DNA of 64,000 bases. Source: Gammaproteobacteria bacterium (lineage in GTDB: Bacteria; Pseudomonadota; Gammaproteobacteria; DSM-16500). The notes under the pieces were generated by a model. The model saw only the letters and a list, made by a program, of their open reading frames with translations, searched no databases and had not been told where the DNA came from. Shown here piece by piece: positions 54,292 through 63,625 of the stretch. The stretch lies in contig JAJPGW010000005.1 of assembly GCA_021325575.1 (NCBI GenBank), positions 310,001 to 374,000 of the forward strand, given 5' to 3'. Both the position numbers and the translations under genes were made by a program. Each line of letters starts with the position of its first letter. Within the stretch, counting starts at the first letter, position 1.

Positions 54292-54534
54292 ATGATACGC
54301 ACGCAAGTGTATATTACAGAACAGGAACGCAAACAGTTAGGTAAACTTTCCCGCCAATCAGGAAAAAGTCAAAGCGAGCTTATTCGCGAAGCGATTGATT
54401 TTTTCTGCCAATCCTTTTCCTCAGAAAACCGACTGAACCTCCTCCGCAGCGCAAGAGGAATCTGGAAAGATAGAACAGATCTTTCTGATTTTCAAAAAAT
54501 TCGCCAAGAACTAGATCGAGATTTTGAAGAATAA
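54292..54534 (+). CDS. Ribbon-helix-helix antitoxin
   Basis: An 80-residue CopG/Arc-type DNA-binding antitoxin: RTQVYITEQERKQLGKLS is the ribbon and first helix, SQSELIREAIDFF the second. The acidic tail ending DRDFEE should bind the VapC-like toxin. It is next to the palindromic operator and followed by vapC after 13 bp. Confidence 0.85.
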   Translation: MIRTQVYITEQERKQLGKLSRQSGKSQSELIREAIDFFCQSFSSENRLNLLRSARGIWKDRTDLSDFQKIRQELDRDFEE

Positions 54535-54547
54535 AAAAGGAAAAACT

Positions 54548-54928
54548 ATGACTCGCGTGTTAGTCGATACTGACATTATTATTGATTATTTACGAGACAA
54601 CAAACAAGCTGTTATTTATATTGAAAGTATCTCTGATTTACCACAGCTTTCAGTTATTACAATCGCTGAGCTTAATGCAGGCATTCGAAATACAGAAGAA
54701 AAAAATGCATTAGAAAAATTTTTACAGTCCTTCCAAATCATCCCTGTTTCACAGGATATTGCCGAAACAGGTGGTCAATTTCGACGTGAATACGGCAAAA
54801 GCCATGGCACAGGTCTTGCGGATGCATTAATCGCAGCAACAGCACTATCTCAGGATGCCGTTTTGGCAAGTTTAAATAAACGACATTATCCTATGATAAA
54901 AAATCTTCTGGTTCCTTATAAAAAATAA
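54548..54928 (+). CDS. vapC: VapC-type PIN-domain ribonuclease toxin
   Basis: A 126-residue PIN toxin. The ATG at 54548 has AAGGA seven bases before it; a start at 54524 would overlap the antitoxin. Acidic active-site residues lie in LVDTDIIIDYL (Asp), IAELNAGI (Glu) and GLADALIAATA (Asp). Likely cleaves a tRNA or rRNA; the target cannot be predicted. Confidence 0.88.
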   Translation: MTRVLVDTDIIIDYLRDNKQAVIYIESISDLPQLSVITIAELNAGIRNTEEKNALEKFLQSFQIIPVSQDIAETGGQFRREYGKSHGTGLADALIAATALSQDAVLASLNKRHYPMIKNLLVPYKK

Positions 54929-55025
54929 ATATAATTATTTTTTCTGAACAGCCTGAATATAATTCACCGTATTATTCAACCAGTCCTCGCGTACCGGAGT
55001 AAAGAAATCGATATCAATTGTGTGA

Positions 55026-55535
55026 TTATAATGGCTCTTTTTGCCCATTTTGATAAACCAGAAATACTTTCCCAAACTGATAAGTCATTTTATCGTTAGG
55101 AAATGCTTTTTTGATTTCATCGGGTTTTACTTTGCTGCCAAGCCATTCTATTCCATCTACTCTCACCTCATTAAAACTATCGCAAGTTTTTGCAAGATGC
55201 AAAGAAAATGCTTGGCTATAAAATGCGGGAAGATTTTTATGGACTTCATCCACAATTTCATCGATGGTGGGCTGATGTGAAGTAAAATTCACAGTAACAC
55301 TTCCGATCGCTGCTGGATTTGGTATAAAAACCGCAACACTTTCTTGTTTCAATTTGATCGCGAAATCTTGCGCGAGAGAAAATATTTTTTCATCTGATAA
55401 ATGCTGTTTGCCTGCCGTGAAAAAATGTTCGGTATTATCCGCTGTCACGTTTTGATCGCTACCCATTCGATAGGTGCCAAGAATGTCAGTGAATTTACCC
55501 TGGATAATATCATTTTTTTGTAATATGCCTATCAT
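55026..55535 (-). CDS. Hypothetical protein, possible 3' frameshift
   Basis: A 169-residue protein of no recognised family, mostly alpha/beta, with no signal or membrane segment. After its stop, an overlapping frame (ATG at 55048, stop at 54935) continues for 37 codons with MGKKSHYNHTIDIDFFT and a final helix. This could be a separate micro-ORF or the true C-terminus displaced by a one-base shift. The second reading is favoured weakly because the tail has normal coding character. Confidence 0.45.
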   Translation of the reverse strand: MIGILQKNDIIQGKFTDILGTYRMGSDQNVTADNTEHFFTAGKQHLSDEKIFSLAQDFAIKLKQESVAVFIPNPAAIGSVTVNFTSHQPTIDEIVDEVHKNLPAFYSQAFSLHLAKTCDSFNEVRVDGIEWLGSKVKPDEIKKAFPNDKMTYQFGKVFLVYQNGQKEPL

Positions 55536-55684
55536 ATTATCCTGGAGTTCCTGCTGAAATAAATTTTTTAAAGATAAACACGACTAAATCTCCTCGAGAT
55601 ATATTATATGTATGAAATTTATATGGTAGCATATCAAATTCTAGACTCTGAGAACAGACAACCGATTTAGATAAGGAATCTATT

Positions 55685-56308
55685 ATGAAACTCTTTTTTT
55701 CCCCCGGCGCCTGCTGCATGAGCTGCCATATTGCATTAGAAGAATCAAAAACACCGTTTGAGCTTGTTTATGTTGGCAAAAAAGCCGAGCCCGCTGTCAA
55801 AGAAAATTTTTTAAAAATAAATCCGGTCGGTGCTGTGCCCGCCTTTCAGTTAGATGATGGTAAAGTTTTGACGCAGAATATTGCCATTCTGAGCTACATT
55901 GCGGATCAAAAACCGGAAGCAAACTTATTAGCTAAAGTGGGCACGTTTGAACGGGCCGAGACAATGAAATGGCTTTCATTTGTTGCGGCGGATTTGCATA
56001 AATCCTTTAGCCCGGTTTTTAGATTAGATGCAATAACGACTAATACGGAATGTCAAAAAGATGCAAAAAATTGGGTTTTTTCAAATATTAATAAATATTT
56101 ATCCGTCTTAGAAACTCATTTGAAGGATAAGACTTTTTTAGTGGGCGAACGATTTAGTATTGCAGATTGTTATTTATATACTGTTTATCAATGGACTAGC
56201 AGAATTTCATTCCCGACCGACAAACTCCCTAATTTGAATCGTTATTCAGAAAATATTTCTAAGCGGCCAAGCGTGATTGCGGTTCACGAACGAGAAGCAA
56301 AATATTAA
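55685..56308 (+). CDS. Beta-class glutathione S-transferase
   Basis: A 207-residue GST. The N-terminal thioredoxin fold has SPGACCMSCHIALEE with the Cys of bacterial beta-class enzymes, NPVGAVPAF with the cis-Pro, and LTQNIAILSYIA. The C-terminal helical domain holds FSIADCYLYTV. It could detoxify electrophiles; partners are unknown. Confidence 0.88.
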   Translation: MKLFFSPGACCMSCHIALEESKTPFELVYVGKKAEPAVKENFLKINPVGAVPAFQLDDGKVLTQNIAILSYIADQKPEANLLAKVGTFERAETMKWLSFVAADLHKSFSPVFRLDAITTNTECQKDAKNWVFSNINKYLSVLETHLKDKTFLVGERFSIADCYLYTVYQWTSRISFPTDKLPNLNRYSENISKRPSVIAVHEREAKY

Positions 56309-56376
56309 TTACATTATCAAAATCCCAAGCGGCACAAAAATGCTATAATATACAAACAAGCGAGGAGTGTGCCGCC

Positions 56377-56538
56377 ATGAAATCCAAAAAGAAGTCTATT
56401 TCTCATAAGCCTCGGATAAAGAAAGAAAAATATGATGAGATTGATGAAGCCTCGTGGGAGTCTTTTCCTGCGAGTGATCCGCCATCGTGGATATTTCAGA
56501 AGACGAAGAAGAGTAAGATTACTCGAAAACATAAATAG
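56377..56538 (+). CDS. 53-residue basic protein with ESFPASDPPSW motif
   Basis: MKSKKKSISHK starts a Lys-rich N-terminus; the centre has DEASWESFPASDPPSW, a motif that I know from small conserved hypothetical bacterial proteins; the end is again basic. GAGGAG lies about 10 bases before the ATG and TATAAT at 56344-56349 could be its -10. Function unknown. Confidence 0.65.
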   Translation: MKSKKKSISHKPRIKKEKYDEIDEASWESFPASDPPSWIFQKTKKSKITRKHK

Positions 56539-56721
56539 GTATTTAGGTTTTTGGAACCCTCTTGGAAAAGCACCCCTCACCCGCCGCGCTGACGCGCGTC
56601 GACCCCTCCCACAAGGGGAGAGGTGAAAAGTGCTGCATCGCAAGGACAAGGGAAAGTTAAAGAGATCCTTCGCTTCGCTCAGGATGACAGCTACGAAGTT
56701 TTTGCTTTTTACAACCTTTCA

Positions 56722-56948
56722 GGCGATAGGGATTGGATTCTTTTTCCTGAAAGTTCATGCGAAAATATTTCTTAGAAGCAAGTCTCTCAAACAAGGTCTG
56801 AAAAAAGCGGCCAAAACAAACCCCAATTTCCAAGCTCAGCACAAGGCCAAAAAACCAAACAAGCTACTTTAGTTCGAAGCCGCTGGTCAAAAAGAAGAAA
56901 AGCCAACCTCAAAGAACTTTCAGGAAAAAGAATCCAATCCCTAGCGCC
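56722..56948. repeat. 35-bp inverted repeats flanking 157 bp
   Basis: GGCGATAGGGATTGG... at 56722-56756 and its complement at 56914-56948 match at 34 of 35 positions. The enclosed 157 bp contain no clear gene. Around it (56539-56960) are the low-value words TTCGCTCAGGATGACA at both sides and CCCTCACCC/CAAGGGGAGAGG at 56573-56625, dispersed-repeat remnants. The element may be a MITE-like insertion or the decayed ends of a mobile element. Confidence 0.65.
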
Positions 56949-56960
56949 CAGCCGCTTCGC

Positions 56961-57707
56961 TCAGGATGACAAAGCCCCTCGCTGTCGCACAACTTCAAAT
57001 AAACAAATCCCTGTCGCCACCGAAACATTCAAACTCGAAACCGACCCCTGCATCGGAATTTTCACCAACACATCGCAATGCTCTCGCGTCAATCGACGAA
57101 GCCCAGTTCCTTCCGCGCCCAATGCAATCGCAACGGCACCTGAAAATTTCACGTCAAAAAGATTTTGTTCTGCCTCTCCTGCCGCACCATAAATCCAGAC
57201 ACCGTTTTCCTGTAAAAATTTCATAGTGCGCGCCAAATTAGTCACCTGAATAAAAGGCACCGTTTCAGCCGCACCACTTGCAACTTTCACTACCGTCGGC
57301 GTCATGCCAACTGATTTATCTCGAGGTGCAATGACTGCTGTCACACCCGCCGCATCCGCTGTTCGCAGACAGGCACCCAAATTATGCGGATCTTGCACAC
57401 CGTCTAAAATGAGAAAAAATGGCTTTTCGGAATTTTGGATAAAAGTATCTAAATCATTTTCGTTGAAATTTTTCATCGGATGACAAACCGCCGCCACCCC
57501 CTGATGATTTTCGTTATCGGTCAAGCGGTCCAATTCTTCGCGCTTTTTAAATTCGGTTTTAACTTTTTGAAGTTTAGCAAGCTCTAGAATCGTCTGAATT
57601 TTTTTATCCTGACGATCTTCCAAAAGATACAAGAGCTGCACTCGTTCCGGATGATTTTTTAATAAGGATTCAACAGAATGTAATCCGTGAATAATATGTT
57701 TGCTCAT
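56961..57707 (-). CDS. rlmB: 23S rRNA (guanosine2251-2'-O)-methyltransferase
   Basis: A SPOUT-class enzyme methylating G2251 of 23S rRNA. 248 residues. An N-terminal substrate domain (HGLHSVESLLKNHP) precedes the trefoil knot with DGVQDPHNLGACLRTADAAG, ALGAEGTGL and SVSSLNVSVATGI. The start overlaps the rnr stop by ATGA, the normal rnr-rlmB arrangement. Confidence 0.96.
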   Translation of the reverse strand: MSKHIIHGLHSVESLLKNHPERVQLLYLLEDRQDKKIQTILELAKLQKVKTEFKKREELDRLTDNENHQGVAAVCHPMKNFNENDLDTFIQNSEKPFFLILDGVQDPHNLGACLRTADAAGVTAVIAPRDKSVGMTPTVVKVASGAAETVPFIQVTNLARTMKFLQENGVWIYGAAGEAEQNLFDVKFSGAVAIALGAEGTGLRRLTREHCDVLVKIPMQGSVSSLNVSVATGICLFEVVRQRGALSS

Positions 57708-59968
57708 GACTTGGAACGCCGGCCCTTTTTAGATTTCTTTTTTTCTGGTTTGTTTTTTCTACTTTTTCCTTTACCTTTGTTTTCAGAAAACGCGTTTACA
57801 TCTTCCGCCAGCATAAAATCAATTTTTCGCTGATCAAGATCGACACGAACCACACGAATTCGCACCGGATCACCCAAACGATATCGAGTACCTGTACGTT
57901 CACCAATGAGTGCATGTTTAATCGGATCAAATTGATAGTAATCGCTTTGCAGCGCACTGATGTGCACCAACCCTTCGACATAAATATCTTTGAGTTCGAC
58001 AAAAATACCAAAACTCGTCGCGGAAGAGACCACCCCATCAAATTCTTCGCCCACTTTATCCATCATGAATTCACACTTCAGCCAATCCATTGCTTCACGT
58101 GTTGCATCATCCGCACGACGTTCGGTCATGGAACAATGCGCGCCCATTTTTTGTAACTGAGGGTCCAGTTCACCTGGCACATGTTGTTTTCGCAAAATTT
58201 TTCGGATGCCGCGATGCACGAGCAAATCCGGATAACGGCGAATCGGCGAAGTAAAATGCGTATAAGCTTCGTACGCTAAACCAAAATGCCCGACATTTTC
58301 ATGACTATACATAGCCTGGCTCAGCGAACGCAGTAAAACCATTTCAATCACATGCGCATCAGGACGGTCTTCGATGGTTTTTAATAAGTTGGCATAATCT
58401 TTTGGCGTGGGCTCTTCTTTTCCAGGCAGCGTCAAACCCAATTCGCCTAAAAATTTGCGTAAATCCAGTAATTTTTCGATAGAGGGACCTTCGTGAACAC
58501 GATACAAACCTGGCGCCTGATTTTTTAATAAAAATTTTGCCGCGCAAATATTCGCACACAACATGGCTTCTTCAATCACACGATGTGCGTCATTGCGTTG
58601 CAATGGCACGATTTTTTCTATTTTACGTCCTTCACCAAACACAATCCGCGTTTCTGGCAAATCAAAATCAATCGCGCCGCGTTTTTCACGCGCTTTATGT
58701 AAAATTTTGAAAACTGAAAAAAGCTCATTGAGATGGGGAACCAACTCCTTATATTTTTCACGTAATTCCTGATTATTTTCAGAAATCATCGCAAACGTTT
58801 GATTGTAAGTCAGTCGCGCATGCGACTTGATCATCGCTTCATGAAAACGATATTGCGTAATTTTACCCGTCGCGGTAATTGCCATATCGCAAACCAGTGT
58901 TAGGCGATTGATGTAAGGATTCAACGAACATAACTCATTGGATAATACTTCGGGCAACATCGGAATCACACGACCCGGAAAATAAACGGAATTTCCGCGA
59001 TTTAATGCTTCACGATCGAGCGCTGTATTGGGTTTTACATAATGACTGACATCGGCAATGGCAACATATAACAACCAACCGCCATCAGACCGCGCTTCGC
59101 AATAAACCGCATCATCAAAATCTTTTGCATCTTCGCCATCGATGGTGACAAACGGTAAATGTCTGAGATCGAGACGACCTTTTACCTCATCATCGGGAAC
59201 GTCTTTTTCAAAACGGGAAGCTTCGCGCAACACATCATCAGGCCACTCATTCGGTATTTCATGGTTTCGAATGGCGACATCTATTTCCATGCCTGGCGCC
59301 ATGTGGTCGCCAAGAATTTCTTTGATCTTGCCAACAGTTCGCGTGGTCGCTGTCGGATAAGTTGTAATTTCAATCACAACCATTTGACCGCTTTTGGCAT
59401 TCAGCGTTTGATCCGCTGGAATTAAAATATCATTGGGAATGCGCGCATTCGATGGTTGCACAAAGGCAATGCCGGATTCTTGAATAAAACGACCGACTAA
59501 TTCATGAGTATTGTGTTCGATGACTTCGACAATCATGCCTTCGCGGCGGCCTCGATGATCAATGCCCGATACGCGCGCTAAGGCTTTATCACCGTGCATG
59601 ACCAATCGCATTTGTCTGGCATTTAAAAAAAGATCGTCGGATTCATCATCGGGAATTAAAAATCCATAGCCATCTTTGTGGCCCACGATGCGACCTGGAA
59701 TTAATTCCATTTTGGTGACTAGGCCATACGCGCCACGGCGGTTTTCCAGCAGCTGACCATCACGTGCCATCGCGAGCAATCGTCGGCGCAGCGCTTCTTT
59801 TTGATCACGGTTGTGAAGCTCGAGCTCATCAAATAATTGACGGAACGTGGCAGGGCTGCCACGTTCCGCAAGAAGTTCTAGAATAAATTCACGACTGGGG
59901 ATCGGGTGTTCATATTTTTGTGCTTCGCGTTCAGCAAATTGGTCTTTGTTACGTTTCTTTTTTCCCAT
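57704..59968 (-). CDS. rnr: Ribonuclease R
   Basis: A 3'-5' exoribonuclease that degrades structured RNA. The 754 residues hold cold-shock-like domains at the N-terminus, the RNB catalytic domain with GEDAKDFDDAVYCE (acidic metal ligands) and DVSHYV, a C-terminal S1 domain (EFDGVVSSATSFGIFVEL), and a Lys-rich tail. It is upstream of rlmB. Confidence 0.96.
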   Translation of the reverse strand: MGKKKRNKDQFAEREAQKYEHPIPSREFILELLAERGSPATFRQLFDELELHNRDQKEALRRRLLAMARDGQLLENRRGAYGLVTKMELIPGRIVGHKDGYGFLIPDDESDDLFLNARQMRLVMHGDKALARVSGIDHRGRREGMIVEVIEHNTHELVGRFIQESGIAFVQPSNARIPNDILIPADQTLNAKSGQMVVIEITTYPTATTRTVGKIKEILGDHMAPGMEIDVAIRNHEIPNEWPDDVLREASRFEKDVPDDEVKGRLDLRHLPFVTIDGEDAKDFDDAVYCEARSDGGWLLYVAIADVSHYVKPNTALDREALNRGNSVYFPGRVIPMLPEVLSNELCSLNPYINRLTLVCDMAITATGKITQYRFHEAMIKSHARLTYNQTFAMISENNQELREKYKELVPHLNELFSVFKILHKAREKRGAIDFDLPETRIVFGEGRKIEKIVPLQRNDAHRVIEEAMLCANICAAKFLLKNQAPGLYRVHEGPSIEKLLDLRKFLGELGLTLPGKEEPTPKDYANLLKTIEDRPDAHVIEMVLLRSLSQAMYSHENVGHFGLAYEAYTHFTSPIRRYPDLLVHRGIRKILRKQHVPGELDPQLQKMGAHCSMTERRADDATREAMDWLKCEFMMDKVGEEFDGVVSSATSFGIFVELKDIYVEGLVHISALQSDYYQFDPIKHALIGERTGTRYRLGDPVRIRVVRVDLDQRKIDFMLAEDVNAFSENKGKGKSRKNKPEKKKSKKGRRSKS

Positions 59969-59992
59969 TTATTTCCTAATCTTAAAGATAAG

Positions 59993-60232
59993 TTACCCAT
60001 GAATAAGATACTCCTGCCAGTAAAGTTTTTCCATCAATTCAAACGCAGTAAATGCTTTTAAATCATGATCATGCATTTTTTGCCGCTGTTCTTCATATTG
60101 CATTTGATAAAGAGTGATGGCTTTCGTTTCAGTTGGGTGTTTCTGGCGATAAGCAATGTATTCTTTGACGATCTTACGCATGCAGTCTAAACAATGTTCA
60201 TCGTGTGTCAAGGTATTTCGAATCTGTTCCAT
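59993..60232 (-). CDS. Small hypothetical protein
   Basis: A 79-residue mostly helical protein with a CLDCMRK motif near residue 15 and the C-terminal AFTAFELMEKLYWQEYL. No family is recognised. It is 24 bp upstream of rnr on the same strand and may be cotranscribed. Its coding character is good for its size. Confidence 0.5.
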   Translation of the reverse strand: MEQIRNTLTHDEHCLDCMRKIVKEYIAYRQKHPTETKAITLYQMQYEEQRQKMHDHDLKAFTAFELMEKLYWQEYLIHG

Positions 60233-60358
60233 AAATCACCTCTTTTTGAAGTCCATTTTCAAACAGAGCCAGCATACAGGGTATTTCTTAAGGAAATCTT
60301 ATATAGCTTGTGGTAACAGGAGAACTCAGCTAAATTAAAAGAATATAAGGAGATAACA

Positions 60359-60577
60359 ATGAAAAAAATACTGCCGCTTGCTTTAGCGCTTTTTTTGACC
60401 TCTTGCTCTCTCTTCAATACCGATAACAACGCTGACGATACTCGCTACGCGCGGTGCAAACAATTAAAACAGGAAATGCTGACCCTCAATTCATCCAGCG
60501 ATGAGCTGGTCCGCACTCAAAGGCTCGCCCAGATTGCGAACATCAATCGGACTTATCATGAGTATGGTTGTGACTAG
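60359..60577 (+). CDS. Small lipoprotein
   Basis: A 72-residue precursor with a leader ending in LTSC near residue 16, so probably a lipoprotein of about 56 residues. AAGGAG precedes the ATG by six bases. The mature part has two Cys (RYARCK and YGCD), which could form a disulfide. Its stop overlaps the EnhB-like gene tail by 35 bp on the other strand. Confidence 0.6.
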   Translation: MKKILPLALALFLTSCSLFNTDNNADDTRYARCKQLKQEMLTLNSSSDELVRTQRLAQIANINRTYHEYGCD

Positions 60578-61058
60578 GAGTGGGCTGGTTGCTAATAACC
60601 CCTCTTTTTTCTAGGGCAGGCATGACGTTGTCCCAGATTTCGTTTTCAACTAACCAATAACTGCCTTTGCGTTTTGCATTAACGGTGAGCGGCGTCGTAC
60701 AGACAGAGAGTACGCTAGCGCAATTCTGGTAAATGACTTTTCCTGGCTCAATGACTCCGCAACTGATGGCGAACCCTTTTCGATTTAATAATAAAGCCGA
60801 CCATTTATCAGGCTGAATATAGGATGACCAGCCGGCATGGGCTGTGCCTTTTTTATCTGATGGATGATCTACCCAAATGCTCTGCTTAGAAATATTATGC
60901 AAAAAATAAACAACTGGGTGATTTTCGTCCGATCCGGGCAAGACAATATTTTTATTCTGTGTTTTAATAGGTCCTGGAAGACAGCGTAAATCCGAAGCGG
61001 CAAAGACTACACTTCCGCAGAAGAAAAATAATAGACCTAAAATAAAAAAATTACGCAT
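60543..61058 (-). CDS. Secreted EnhB-like protein
   Basis: A 171-residue precursor with a signal peptide ending VVFA near residue 20. The pattern VVYFLHNISKQSIWVDH, WSSYIQPDKWSALLL, FAISC...QNCASVLSVC and GSYWLVENE resembles Legionella EnhB, a protein from the enhanced-entry locus, but this is from memory of the motif pattern. The tail is His-rich (SHNHTHDKSD). Probably periplasmic, with disulfides from the paired Cys residues. Confidence 0.5.
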   Translation of the reverse strand: MRNFFILGLLFFFCGSVVFAASDLRCLPGPIKTQNKNIVLPGSDENHPVVYFLHNISKQSIWVDHPSDKKGTAHAGWSSYIQPDKWSALLLNRKGFAISCGVIEPGKVIYQNCASVLSVCTTPLTVNAKRKGSYWLVENEIWDNVMPALEKRGVISNQPTPSHNHTHDKSD

Positions 61059-61122
61059 AGCAAACTCATTTGATTTAAAACGAGTTTAAAGAAATCGATT
61101 GAATAATACAACTGAGTTATTT

Positions 61123-61929
61123 ATGAATTCTCGAACGATCCAGCAATTGTTTAGTCAAAACCCACCTGAACCTCCTCTCAGCGGCCCCGATTTTCAGGCG
61201 CTTCAGATTAGATGGCTTGCCGCGTGCGAAAAATTAACTAAAGCCATTGTAAGAATTCATCGGTTACCACCTGTCATGCAAGCTCGTTTTGATGAAATAA
61301 GAAACATGGAAGCCACCATCCAATCCATGAAACTGGAAATTGCGTCAGTGAGATATTGTAAATCGATCTGTTGCCTGATTGGATTAACCCTAGCGGGTAC
61401 TGCAATCTGCTCAGGCCTCACGTCAACTCTTTTTGGAATAATGGATTGCTGTACCAATAGTATCTGTGTTCCCACCGCCCTCGAAGGTGCAGAAATCGGT
61501 GCGGAACTGGGGGCTACGGTTAGTTCCTCACTGGGATTTTATTTTTGTTGTTTTAATATTTGTAATCCATCACCTGCAGAAAAAGAACTAGAAAAAATTC
61601 AAGCTATAGTACAAGCTTCCCTCGCTGAATTTCAGTCGATCGAATCCGATATCCGACGCATGCAACAGCAAGTGCGGGCATTAGAACAAAAAATGCCTGC
61701 GGTAGAAATGCAACAAGTTGCCCCGGAAGAACCGCCATTTCTAACTTCGGTCGAAGAAACGCAGGAAGTTAGCAATGCACCTTTTGTTGCGATGGAAGAA
61801 AGCGCTCAAACGACATCCCCCGAACAGAAAAATGTTTTTTCGCCAGGGTTTCTGAGAGCAATGCCGTCTACTCCTGTGGTTTATGACAATAAATCTTTAC
61901 AGAATCTTAGACAGCCACTTCTCCCTTGA
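61123..61929 (+). CDS. Unknown coiled-coil/Cys-rich protein, candidate effector
   Basis: No family is recognised. The chosen ATG at 61123 gives 268 residues; a TTG at 61099 is an alternative. Two coiled coils (about 30-80 and 155-200) flank a hydrophobic central region with CC motifs ([25 protein letters not shown]), and the protein ends LRQPLLP. The layout resembles a membrane-associated effector with palmitoylation-prone Cys, which is inference. Its last 23 bases overlap thyA antisense. Confidence 0.5.
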   Translation: MNSRTIQQLFSQNPPEPPLSGPDFQALQIRWLAACEKLTKAIVRIHRLPPVMQARFDEIRNMEATIQSMKLEIASVRYCKSICCLIGLTLAGTAICSGLTSTLFGIMDCCTNSICVPTALEGAEIGAELGATVSSSLGFYFCCFNICNPSPAEKELEKIQAIVQASLAEFQSIESDIRRMQQQVRALEQKMPAVEMQQVAPEEPPFLTSVEETQEVSNAPFVAMEESAQTTSPEQKNVFSPGFLRAMPSTPVVYDNKSLQNLRQPLLP

Positions 61930-62701
61930 TATGCGGATGCGCCTGATAATTTAAAATTTCAAAATCTTCGAATTGATATTCAAAAATGCTCGGCGGCTTG
62001 CGTTTGATCTTAAGATTCGGCAATGGAAATGGTTCACGCGTTAATTGTAAATCCACTTGTTCCAAATGATTGAGATAAATATGACAGTCACCGCCTGTCC
62101 AAACAAAATCACCTACGTCTAAATCACATTGTTGTGCGATCATGTGAGTTAACAGTGAATAGGATGCAATATTGAATGGCACACCCAAAAACGAATCAGC
62201 TGACCGCTGATAAAGTTGACACGATAATTTTCCATTCGCAACATAAAATTGAAAGAGCAAATGACACGGCATCATTGCCATTTTACTCAGATCACCCACA
62301 TTCCATGCACTGACAATCAAACGGCGTGAATCGGGATCTTTTTTGATTAACTTGATGACTTCACTGATTTGATCGATGGTGTGACCGTCTCTTGTTTCCC
62401 AGGAACGCCATTGTTTTCCATAAACGGGACCCAGATCACCTTTGTCATCCGCCCATTCATCCCAGATCGTGACTTTATTCTCATTTAAATATTTTATGTT
62501 GGTGTCACCTTTTAAAAACCAGAGTAATTCGTGAATAATGCCGCGCAGATATAATTTTTTGGTGGTAACTAATGGAAATCCTTTACTCAAATCAAATCGC
62601 ATTTGATAACCGAAAACACTGAGCGTCCCCGTTCCCGTGCGATCGGTTTTTTTAGCGCCGTGATCACGAATATATTTTAAAAAATCTAAATATTGCCGCA
62701 T
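61907..62701 (-). CDS. thyA: Thymidylate synthase
   Basis: Makes dTMP from dUMP and methylene-tetrahydrofolate. The ATG at 62701 gives 264 residues, the E. coli length, with AGGAGGG seven bases upstream. [17 protein letters not shown], the catalytic [12 protein letters not shown] with Cys, [17 protein letters not shown] and the terminal H-P-H...M-x-V part are visible. Overlaps the lgt stop by 16 bp. Confidence 0.96.
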   Translation of the reverse strand: MRQYLDFLKYIRDHGAKKTDRTGTGTLSVFGYQMRFDLSKGFPLVTTKKLYLRGIIHELLWFLKGDTNIKYLNENKVTIWDEWADDKGDLGPVYGKQWRSWETRDGHTIDQISEVIKLIKKDPDSRRLIVSAWNVGDLSKMAMMPCHLLFQFYVANGKLSCQLYQRSADSFLGVPFNIASYSLLTHMIAQQCDLDVGDFVWTGGDCHIYLNHLEQVDLQLTREPFPLPNLKIKRKPPSIFEYQFEDFEILNYQAHPHIKGEVAV

Positions 62702-63483
62702 GGGACCCTCCTGCGATATGCGCATACCATCAGAATCACTCCAAAAATGATCATGGGCACCGATAATAATTGGCCTTCGGTCACCCAGCCAAACGCAATG
62801 TAACCAATTGGCGCATCCGGTTCACGGAAAAATTCGACAAAAATTCGGAAAGACCCATACAAAATCAAAAATAATCCCGAGATCGCTCCACGTGGTTTTG
62901 ATTGTCGTGAGTAAGTCCACAAAATCACAAACATGACGATCCCTTCGAGAAAACATTCATAAAGCTGAGAAGGATGGCGTGGCAAATCCCCGCCCATCGG
63001 GAAAACCATGGCCCATGGCACATCGGTCACTCGGCCCCAGAGTTCGCCATTAATGAAATTCCCAATTCGACCGACAGCGAGTCCCAATGGAATCACCGGT
63101 GCAATGAAATCGCCGATTTCCAAAAAAGATTTTTGTTGTTTAATCGAAAAAATCCAAACAGCGATCATGACGCCAATCAATCCACCATGAAACGACATGC
63201 CGCCCTGCCAAGTCATGAAAATTTTCAGTGGGTGATGGATCACATCATAAAAATCATAAAAAAACATATAGCCCAATCGGCCGCCGAGAACCACGCCGAG
63301 GGCGATATAAAATAATAAATCAGAGAGCTGATTCACCGTAAAACCGCGCGAAGAATGGCGAATCCTGAGCGCGAGCACGGACCAGCAGCCGAAGAAGCCC
63401 AATAGATACATGAGGCCATACCAATGCACCGGTAAAGGGCCGATATGGAAGGCAACGGGGTCGATTTTTGGATAGGTTAGCAT
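62686..63483 (-). CDS. lgt: Phosphatidylglycerol-prolipoprotein diacylglyceryl transferase
   Basis: Adds diacylglycerol to prolipoprotein Cys, the first step of lipoprotein maturation that the LolB, IcmN and small lipoprotein precursors here need. The 265 residues have seven membrane segments and the signature [14 protein letters not shown], with HGGLIG and [10 protein letters not shown] near the N-terminus. The order ptsP-lgt-thyA matches E. coli. Confidence 0.95.
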   Translation of the reverse strand: MLTYPKIDPVAFHIGPLPVHWYGLMYLLGFFGCWSVLALRIRHSSRGFTVNQLSDLLFYIALGVVLGGRLGYMFFYDFYDVIHHPLKIFMTWQGGMSFHGGLIGVMIAVWIFSIKQQKSFLEIGDFIAPVIPLGLAVGRIGNFINGELWGRVTDVPWAMVFPMGGDLPRHPSQLYECFLEGIVMFVILWTYSRQSKPRGAISGLFLILYGSFRIFVEFFREPDAPIGYIAFGWVTEGQLLSVPMIIFGVILMVCAYRRRVPCGNI

Positions 63484-63533
63484 GGGGGTTTTTTACCATA
63501 TTTGGGTTATTTCAGCAATTGAATATGAAACCA

Positions 63534-63616
63534 CGTCATTGCGAGCCCTCGCTCAGCGAGGGCGAAGCAATCTCCAGAAGATTGCTTCATCGCAAAAAAC
63601 GCTCCTCGCAATGACG
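63534..63616. repeat. REP-like palindrome between ptsP and lgt
   Basis: Begins CGTCATTGCGAGCCC and ends CTCCTCGCAATGACG, with arms sharing GCAATCT/AGATTGC and AAAAAACGCTCC with the element at 10736-10838. The left arm has a small inner hairpin (CCCTCGCTCAGCGAGGG). It may end ptsP transcription. Confidence 0.78.
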
Positions 63617-63625
63617 AGCTTCTTA

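Noticed and set aside
56630-56872. 80-residue ORF over the 35-bp inverted repeat
   Set aside because: It begins in a dispersed repeat (FASLRMT words typical of repeat translation) and has no ribosome site or homology that I recognise.
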